Of a DNA stretch of 64,000 bases, positions 58,307-64,000 are shown piece after piece; position 1 is the stretch's first letter, and every line of letters starts with the position of its first letter. The notes beneath the pieces were generated by a model. That model worked only from the letters and a program-made list of their open reading frames with translations, was not told where the DNA came from and did no database searches. Source of the DNA: Halorhodospira halochloris (GTDB lineage Bacteria > Pseudomonadota > Gammaproteobacteria > Nitrococcales > Halorhodospiraceae). Made by a program: the position numbers and the translations under genes. The stretch is from positions 1 to 64,000 of the forward strand of contig NZ_AP017372.2 in NCBI RefSeq assembly GCF_002356555.2. The letters are read 5' to 3'.

Positions 58307-59434
58307 ATGATCAAAGATATGTCATCACATACAGTATTGCGCACAACTCTTTTCTCTAGCGCGCTGGTAGCCGCTGTTGTTATCAGCTTTTTACCCAAGG
58401 TAGCTGAGGCAGGCTCGCAAGAGGAAAAGGAGCATCGTGATAGTGCGGTAGTCTTCATGTACCACCGCTTTGGCGAGGATCGTTATCCTTCAACCAGTGT
58501 CCGTCTGGACCAGTTTGATGATCAGCTCGAGTTTCTAGAAGAAAACGATTTCAATGTCTGGTCCATAGAGCGCATTGTCAAGGCCATGCAAGATGGTGAG
58601 CCAATCCCTGACAAGACCGTTGCTATTACTGTGGATGATGCTTACGCGTCAGTCTATGAAGAGGCCTACCCGCGTATGAAGGAGCGGGACTGGCCGATGA
58701 CCTTGTTTGTGGCCACCGATGATGTTGATTCAGGACGCCAGGCCTACATGGATTGGGATCAGATGAGAGAGATGCAGGATAGCGGCCTGGTGACATTTGC
58801 CAATCACTCTGCTACTCACGACTATCTAGTACGCCGGGATCCAGAGCAAGAGAGTAAGGAGGAGTGGGAAAAGCGCATGCGCGAAGATATCAATAAGGCG
58901 CAGCAGCGGTTGCAGGAAGAGCTAGGTGAGGATGTAAATGAAGACCCGCGTCTGTATGCCTATCCGTTTGGAGAATACAATGAGCGTCTTGCCGAGATTA
59001 TAACTGACAAGGGCTACATAGCTTTCGGTCAGCATTCCGGTGCCATGGGCAGTGTCGAGGACCCGCGTGCGCTGCCGCGTTTCCCGGTAAATGAGCAGTT
59101 TGGTGGCATGGACGATTTTAGTCAGCGTGCCCGCAGCTTGCCCTTGCCGGTTAAGGAGATGGAACCGTTCGAACCGGTCCTTGAGGATAATAACCCACCC
59201 AGGATGAAGATCACCCTGAAAGATGATAACGATGTAGCTACTGGTAGGTTGAACTGCTTTGCAAGTCGACAGGGGCTGATGGAGCTGGAATGGCTTGATG
59301 AGCAGCGTAATACCTTCGCTGTGCAGGCTGAAGAAGAGTTTGGCCGGGGCCGCGCCAGATATAACTGCACCGCTCCACATCGCGACGGCAGCGGCAGATT
59401 CTTCTGGTTCAGTAAACAGTGGCTGAATTACTGA
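58307..59434 (+). CDS. Exported polysaccharide deacetylase (NodB domain)
   Basis: 375 residues. A signal sequence (about residues 8-34) is followed by a NodB-type domain. Its motif 1 is AITVDDAYASVYE (two Asp) and its metal site is ANHSATHDYL (His-Ser-x-x-His). The catalytic PFGEYNERLA is also present. The C-terminal 110 residues form an extra domain with two cysteines (NCFAS, NCTAP) that I do not recognise. AAGGA lies six bases before ATG 58307. It precedes the SpoIIE-type phosphatase by 17 bases, so the two are probably co-expressed; an exopolysaccharide or peptidoglycan substrate is likely. Confidence 0.88.
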   Translation: MIKDMSSHTVLRTTLFSSALVAAVVISFLPKVAEAGSQEEKEHRDSAVVFMYHRFGEDRYPSTSVRLDQFDDQLEFLEENDFNVWSIERIVKAMQDGEPIPDKTVAITVDDAYASVYEEAYPRMKERDWPMTLFVATDDVDSGRQAYMDWDQMREMQDSGLVTFANHSATHDYLVRRDPEQESKEEWEKRMREDINKAQQRLQEELGEDVNEDPRLYAYPFGEYNERLAEIITDKGYIAFGQHSGAMGSVEDPRALPRFPVNEQFGGMDDFSQRARSLPLPVKEMEPFEPVLEDNNPPRMKITLKDDNDVATGRLNCFASRQGLMELEWLDEQRNTFAVQAEEEFGRGRARYNCTAPHRDGSGRFFWFSKQWLNY

Positions 59435-59451
59435 CTTGTTGACTTAAACAT

Positions 59452-61599
59452 ATGCGCCTGCTCAAGCTCCGTACCTTTATTATGGCTACTGTTGTTGCAG
59501 TAGCCGTTGCTGTTTTCGGCATAAGCACCTTCTTCTCCTCACTAATCTACGAGAACATCCTAACCCGGCAAGCTGAGCAGGGTTCAGAGTCGATCGCCCG
59601 GCAAACCTTTGAATCGATGTTTCAGGTAATGCGCCTGGGCTGGAGTCGCGAAGAACTAGAATCGTTCATAAATGTTCTTGAGGACTCTTATCAGGATAGC
59701 CCTATCCGCGTCACGATCTATCGCGGTGAGCTAGTAGATTCGCTTTATGGGAGCATTGAGGGGGAGCCGGAAAAGGATGATGCCGTTTATAAGGCCATAG
59801 ACGAGCGCGAGGTACGCAAGACCGAGAAGGGTGATCTGCTGCGCCATATAATGCCGGTACAGACTCGGGATGAGTGTCAGGATTGTCATACTAATGCCGA
59901 TGTCGGCGACGTCCTGGGCGTGGTTGAAGTAAGTCAGGATATAAGTACCGTCAAGGCAGAGGCGAGCGCCGGCCATTACTGGCTGATGGCAGGTATTGCG
60001 CCACTTGCTTTATTACTCGCAGCAACGGTTGGTTACTTGGTTAACCGGCGCATAAAGTATTCGGTTGAGGCGTTTGGTAACCAAGTCGAGCAGGTAAACG
60101 CGGTTAAAGATATTCATCTTATTGAGCCGCGCACTATCGACTTGGGATTTGCGGACCTGAACAGGGTCATGGAGAGCGTAGATGATCTGGTGCGTAGGCT
60201 TAAAGCGATAGCAGTCGACAAAGACATTCTTAAGACCCACCAGGACCGCCTAGAGCAGGAACAGGAAAAGGCCGAACAGATTGTAGCCAAGGCCCTGGAT
60301 TCGGCGGCATTGCAGACTCCGGGATTGCGCTATTTCTATCGTCCTGCAGCGATACTCAGTGGCGATTTGATCCTGGCTGAGTATCGGGCGAACGGCAATC
60401 TTCTGGTTCTGATCGGTGATTTTACCGGCCATGGTATTGGTGCGGCTGTAGGGGTACCGGGTGTAGCTGAGATCTTTTATGAGAGGGTTAGGCGGGGAGC
60501 CCACCCAGCTGAGGTGCTGGATCTGATCAATGACCGGCTCTATCGCACGCTGCCGCCGGATATGTTTATGGGTGCAGCACTAGTGGAGGTAGACTACGCC
60601 AATAACCGTTTAGGTGTGTGGAATGGCGGTATGCCACCTTTATGGTTGCTGCAGGGTAGCCGTGTAGTAGCAACCTTCCAGTCCAGTGAATTGCCGCTGG
60701 GTATAGTTAGCGACCAGCGTGGTGGAAGACGCCGGATCTCATATCACGACCTGCCCGCTGGCGGTTACCTCTATGCTTGCTCTGACGGCGTCGTCGAGGC
60801 TGCTTTGGAAGGCGGATGGATGTACGGTGCTGAGGGTGTAGAAAAGGCCCTTACATCGGTCCCTCCGGGGCAGGGCTTCGACAAAATTCTTGAGCAGCTG
60901 GAGATTTATTGGGATTCTACCGAATCCGATGATGATACAACCCTGCTTGAACTAGATCTGGATCAATTGCTTGCCCGCGGCCCGAAAAGAGGTGTCGGGA
61001 CGAATCCGGCAGCACCGTGGCAGGCGGAGTTAGTGCTTGATGCGGGAACTCTTGGGCGACTCAATCCGGTACCCTCGATAATGGATCTGCTCAGCGATCT
61101 AGGGGCACTGGAAGAGCACCAACAGAGCCTCTACTTCATCATTGCTGAGCTCTATAACAATGCCTTGGAGCATGGCTTGCTGGGTTTGGATTCATCACTA
61201 AAAAGAACGCCTGAGGGATTTGAGGAGTACTATCGCCAGCGCAGCAAGGCCTTAAACGAGTTAAATGAAGGGGAGATTCGCATTCGTATCTCATCGCACT
61301 CCGACCAAGATGCCTCGGATGGTAAAAAACCTTGCGCTATAACAATCGATATAGTTGATAGCGGCCCGGGATTCGACTATCAGGAATGGATGGCGGTTGC
61401 TCGAGCTGGTAATAGAGATGGGCAAAGCTGCGGCGATAGCTCAACCGATGCAGCTATGGCCTACGAGCTGAACAAGCCTGCCGGCCGAGGCATCAGCATG
61501 GTCCGTGAGCTGGCCGATTCGCTGGAGTATTGGCCACCCGGTAATCGCGTGGTGGTGAGCTTTAGTGGGGTGAGTAAAGGCGATGATAGCGAAGAGTAG
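59452..61599 (+). CDS. Membrane SpoIIE-type phosphatase with haem-c sensor and kinase-like C-terminus
   Basis: 715 residues in four parts. Two membrane helices (about 10-32 and 177-197) enclose a periplasmic domain with a c-type haem motif CQDCH (142-146). A signalling helix or coiled coil follows (about 255-280). The SpoIIE/PP2C phosphatase domain has SGDL (303-306), GDFTGHG (322-328) and DDDTT (493-497). The C-terminal HATPase_c domain has ELYNNALEHG (566-575), DSGPGFD and GRGISMVREL, as in anti-sigma kinases of the RsbW type. It likely senses redox or a gas ligand and acts on a phosphorylated anti-sigma-antagonist, none of which is encoded next to it. Confidence 0.88.
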   Translation: MRLLKLRTFIMATVVAVAVAVFGISTFFSSLIYENILTRQAEQGSESIARQTFESMFQVMRLGWSREELESFINVLEDSYQDSPIRVTIYRGELVDSLYGSIEGEPEKDDAVYKAIDEREVRKTEKGDLLRHIMPVQTRDECQDCHTNADVGDVLGVVEVSQDISTVKAEASAGHYWLMAGIAPLALLLAATVGYLVNRRIKYSVEAFGNQVEQVNAVKDIHLIEPRTIDLGFADLNRVMESVDDLVRRLKAIAVDKDILKTHQDRLEQEQEKAEQIVAKALDSAALQTPGLRYFYRPAAILSGDLILAEYRANGNLLVLIGDFTGHGIGAAVGVPGVAEIFYERVRRGAHPAEVLDLINDRLYRTLPPDMFMGAALVEVDYANNRLGVWNGGMPPLWLLQGSRVVATFQSSELPLGIVSDQRGGRRRISYHDLPAGGYLYACSDGVVEAALEGGWMYGAEGVEKALTSVPPGQGFDKILEQLEIYWDSTESDDDTTLLELDLDQLLARGPKRGVGTNPAAPWQAELVLDAGTLGRLNPVPSIMDLLSDLGALEEHQQSLYFIIAELYNNALEHGLLGLDSSLKRTPEGFEEYYRQRSKALNELNEGEIRIRISSHSDQDASDGKKPCAITIDIVDSGPGFDYQEWMAVARAGNRDGQSCGDSSTDAAMAYELNKPAGRGISMVRELADSLEYWPPGNRVVVSFSGVSKGDDSEE

Positions 61600-61610
61600 C
61601 GTAGCAGCCA

Positions 61611-61637
61611 AAGCAAGGCCCGGATAGGGCCTTGCTT
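61611..61637. terminator. Hairpin between convergent genes
   Basis: Perfect 11-base stem AAGCAAGGCCC / GGGCCTTGCTT with a five-base loop. It lies 11 bases after the phosphatase stop and 12 bases before the convergent PH-domain gene. It can serve both strands. The A- and T-ends of the stem provide short T runs. Confidence 0.75.
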
Positions 61638-61649
61638 ACAAGGTATTAT

Positions 61650-62510
61650 TCATCGGCGCATTATTATCTGCCGCAGCCCCTCCGGATCGACAATTCCCGG
61701 AACCTTAAAGCTATATCCATCCTTACAGATGAAGCTTATCTTACCGAATCCTAGTATCTTCCCAAGCAATCCCTGCTGAACGCCTACCGCCTGTAAGTCA
61801 TCACGAGCAAAGAGCCTAGTAGTTCTAACTATCAGTCCGGTGGCTGCGATCAAGCTATACTGGGTGACCTCCAGTTCCGTGTTGAAAAAGACACTCAGAG
61901 AGTGTGCGGCCGTCCCCGGCAGAACTATAAGGTAGAGTATGGTCGCTATGCCGTAACCTATTGTGCCGAGAGGGGCTAAGGTGAAAATTAGAATCAGCGT
62001 GGCCACTACTATGGTAGGAATGAAGACTCCCCAGTGAACCTCAGCCTGATAAAGGACCTCCTCATCTTCCTCAAGCATGGTCTCGGCTAGACGCTCACGA
62101 TCACGCATTGAATAGGTGAGCAGCAATAGGATCACCAGCGGGGGCAGAAGAAGGGTCCCAGCTACCATCAGCATGGTACCCGGAGCGGTGCCGAACCACG
62201 CAATACCGAGTAGCAAGCAGATAAGCGATGATAGAGCTATGCCAACTGCGCTGAGGTTAAGCTTGCGCCGCCAATTGACCCCGTCACGCACTCCCTGTGC
62301 CTGACGCATAGGCCACCAGCGCATCAGAGAGGCTACTACTGTGGTCGGGAAGAGGACCACAAAGAGCAGCAGGAAGATAAAAGAGTGTTCGCCCCAGAAT
62401 GGGAACGATCCTAATAGGGAGCTTATAGTAGCCACTGCCAGGAAGATTATCACCCAGCGGCCAAGCTTCCCTTTTTTGGCCCTACCCTCTATATCTGATG
62501 ACTCGTTCAC
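61650..62510 (-). CDS. Membrane protein with bacterial PH domain (YdbS/bPH2 type)
   Basis: 286 residues. There are several membrane helices (about four in the N-terminal half and two near 165-205). A PH-like domain near the C-terminus (AHSLSVFFNTELEVTQYSLIAATGLIVRTTRLFARDD, then LGFGKISFIC) is typical of the YdbS/YdbT group. The start is GTG 62510, eight bases after GGGAGG; the open frame begins six codons upstream. Function unknown, perhaps membrane stress or lipid sensing. It is downstream of menA on the same strand. Confidence 0.78.
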   Translation of the reverse strand: MNESSDIEGRAKKGKLGRWVIIFLAVATISSLLGSFPFWGEHSFIFLLLFVVLFPTTVVASLMRWWPMRQAQGVRDGVNWRRKLNLSAVGIALSSLICLLLGIAWFGTAPGTMLMVAGTLLLPPLVILLLLTYSMRDRERLAETMLEEDEEVLYQAEVHWGVFIPTIVVATLILIFTLAPLGTIGYGIATILYLIVLPGTAAHSLSVFFNTELEVTQYSLIAATGLIVRTTRLFARDDLQAVGVQQGLLGKILGFGKISFICKDGYSFKVPGIVDPEGLRQIIMRR

Positions 62511-62633
62511 AGTAGTTACCTCCCTCAAAGATGGCAGGCGGGGGGTGGGGCCATTAAAGTGTTTCTGCTTCTATTTCCCAATACCCCCCGGTCAGTCCAA
62601 CAGGACTAAACAGATCAATATCCCAGTAATCTA

Positions 62634-63581
62634 TCAGCCGCCTACCATCACCGCCAACCCTAGGCCTAGACACATGGTTATTGTCACAAGCAACTGAAAG
62701 ATCGCCGTACGGGATAGGCAAGTGTTAAAGGTTTGGGCGTCTTCAGCACTGCTAAGAGTTCGCCATATGCGTACCCCTAAGGGGATTCCGCTTAGTCCTA
62801 GCATTGCCCCAACCCAAGGCCCCCCAGAAGTCGCTATGGCGATGAGCCCAGCTGTGACTAAGAATAGAAAGGCACCATAAAGCCATATAGCCCCTTCTCT
62901 TCCCAGCAGGATTGCTAGCGTTAGTCTGCCGGCACGCTTGTCACTTTCAAGGTCGCGCAAATTGTTCACGAGCAGAACAGCTGCTGCGGGCACTCCAATG
63001 GCCAAGCCCATCAGAATGGTTTTTAAGTCGAAAGGCGCTCCGTAAAGATAAGCAACCCCACCTACCGCCACCAGGCCAAAAAACGCGATAACAAAAACTT
63101 CTCCTAAAGGGCCGCGCGAAACCGGCCAGGGCCCACCAGAGTAAGCGTAAGCGGCGGCAACTGAAAGCATGCCAAGAATGAGGATGGGTAAACCACCCTG
63201 GTAAACCAAATAGGCGCCTAGGAACAAGCCCACAGCATAGGCAAAGTAGGCTGCCCGGATGACCTGTCCAGGGGTTAGCCAGCCGCGCTCGGTCACCCGC
63301 ACTGGTCCGGCTCGATCGGGTTGATCGGTCTCGTTCAGGGTGTCAATAGCATCATTTTGTAAGTTGGTGCCGATTTGAATGATGGCGATAACCAGGACTG
63401 CGACTATGGTTATATCAAGGCGCAATACGCCGGTCTCTACCCAACCTACGGCCGATCCGGCGAGCACTGGAGAAAATGATAGAGGTAAGGTGCGGGGCCG
63501 GATAGCATGCCATACTACGAATGGCCAACTCGGACGGTCATGCTTTTCATAGCGGGATTTGCTGGTAGTTGATGTTTCCAT
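62634..63581 (-). CDS. menA: 1,4-dihydroxy-2-naphthoate polyprenyltransferase
   Basis: UbiA-superfamily prenyltransferase of menaquinone synthesis. The first aspartate-rich motif is NDAIDTLNETDQPDRAGP and the second NNLRDLESDKRAGRLTLAILLGR. About eight to nine membrane helices. The second motif and the RPRTLPLSFSPVLAGSAVG N-terminus favour MenA over UbiA. ATG 63581 gives 315 residues; the open frame starts fifteen codons earlier. Together with UbiE this implies menaquinone in addition to ubiquinone. Confidence 0.88.
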   Translation of the reverse strand: METSTTSKSRYEKHDRPSWPFVVWHAIRPRTLPLSFSPVLAGSAVGWVETGVLRLDITIVAVLVIAIIQIGTNLQNDAIDTLNETDQPDRAGPVRVTERGWLTPGQVIRAAYFAYAVGLFLGAYLVYQGGLPILILGMLSVAAAYAYSGGPWPVSRGPLGEVFVIAFFGLVAVGGVAYLYGAPFDLKTILMGLAIGVPAAAVLLVNNLRDLESDKRAGRLTLAILLGREGAIWLYGAFLFLVTAGLIAIATSGGPWVGAMLGLSGIPLGVRIWRTLSSAEDAQTFNTCLSRTAIFQLLVTITMCLGLGLAVMVGG

Positions 63582-63698
63582 ACTCTCTGCACGGCTCCAA
63601 GTGGCTGGGAGATGTAACGTCAGCACAGGTATAGATGAATATTCTCAAGACTCAATTAGCTGACCTTTGTTTGCGCGTAAGGATAGGCGCACCAGTAA

Positions 63699-63971
63699 TT
63701 ATTCAGAATAGGGCCTAAAGTCTGGTGGTGGGGCTGATCCGCTGCCGAACAGAAAACTCTCCATCTCCCTTTCGAGAAAGCGCCTCGTTTGCGCCTCGGC
63801 AGGATTGAGACGGTACTCATTTATAAGCATGGTCTGTTGACGGAACCACATCTCCCAGGCTGGTTTGCTTATTTGTTCGTATATTCGCTGGCCCAGTTCC
63901 CCTGGATAGGGGGGCTTATCAAGGGCCTCGGCCTCTTGTTTAAGCTTTGCGCAGTTGACTGTCTTCGTCAT
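63699..63971 (-). CDS. Fe(2+)-trafficking protein YggX
   Basis: 90-residue YggX-family protein that protects iron-sulfur clusters from oxidation and helps in iron trafficking. TKTVNCAKLKQEAEALDKPPYPGELGQRIYEQISKPAWEMW with its conserved cysteine and QTMLINEYRLNPAEAQTRRFLEREMESFLF are the family signature. It is often found by mutY; here the window ends 29 bases upstream of its start. Confidence 0.96.
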   Translation of the reverse strand: MTKTVNCAKLKQEAEALDKPPYPGELGQRIYEQISKPAWEMWFRQQTMLINEYRLNPAEAQTRRFLEREMESFLFGSGSAPPPDFRPYSE

Positions 63972-64000
63972 ATCACTCTCATGTAACCCAGTTGACCTTA

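Overview
The window looks like the replication-origin end of a chromosome from a gammaproteobacterium, opening with dnaA-dnaN-recF-gyrB. Gene order (glnA-ntrBC, secB-gpsA, envC-ctpA-yibQ, hslVU, dapF-lysA-lptM, ygfB-pepP / zapA-6S RNA-fau) is typical of Gammaproteobacteria. Glutamate/aspartate-rich proteins, menA next to ubiquinone genes and a PP-loop/TusA sulfur pair suggest a halophilic Ectothiorhodospiraceae-type organism such as Halorhodospira. That placement is an inference from gene content and was not tested by alignment.

Layout. 1-6.5 kb: replication genes with DnaA boxes between dnaA and dnaN. 6.5-10.9 kb: acyltransferase, gmhB and glyQS on the minus strand. 11-16.5 kb: a tRNA-thiolation-like enzyme with a sulfur carrier, then glutamine synthetase and the NtrBC nitrogen two-component system. 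16.5-22.8 kb: gpsA-secB-rhodanese against envC-ctpA-yibQ-DJ-1. 22.8-33.4 kb: ubiE/ubiB, hslVU, xerC, DUF484-dapF-lysA-lptM, transaldolase and apaH. 33.6-42 kb: sugar/adenosine kinase, complete glycine cleavage system (gcvT, H, PA, PB) and a Fur-type ferric iron importer without its ATPase. 42-46 kb: pepP, ygfB, zapB-like, zapA, 6S RNA and 5-formyl-THF cyclo-ligase.

46-55.6 kb is the accessory part. It holds a second origin-like AT-rich segment, a Bax-like glucosaminidase and two AT-rich lipopolysaccharide-kinase-like genes. It then holds a compact secretion/matrix locus: two small secreted Asn/Gln-rich proteins, a C39 peptidase, another secreted protein, an outer-membrane beta-barrel and a VpsR-like sigma-54 activator. 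Convincing -24/-12 promoters precede both of its transcription units. Its logic resembles the Fap functional-amyloid system, but the major repeat fibre protein is not visible. The C39 peptidase lost its signal peptide by a one-base shift in a G7 tract.

55.6-64 kb: tRNA-Phe, rpiA, ilvA, an exported polysaccharide deacetylase, a membrane SpoIIE-type phosphatase with a periplasmic haem-c motif, a PH-domain membrane protein, menA and yggX.

A dispersed hairpin element of about 140 bp occurs at least three times in full (21.2, 39.2 and 45.9 kb) and twice in degenerate form (45.05 and 49.7 kb). The inner core is conserved, while the outer arms differ in sequence between copies yet remain nearly perfect inverted repeats within each copy. 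This element, the 50-55 kb locus and the second origin-like segment are the most unusual items.
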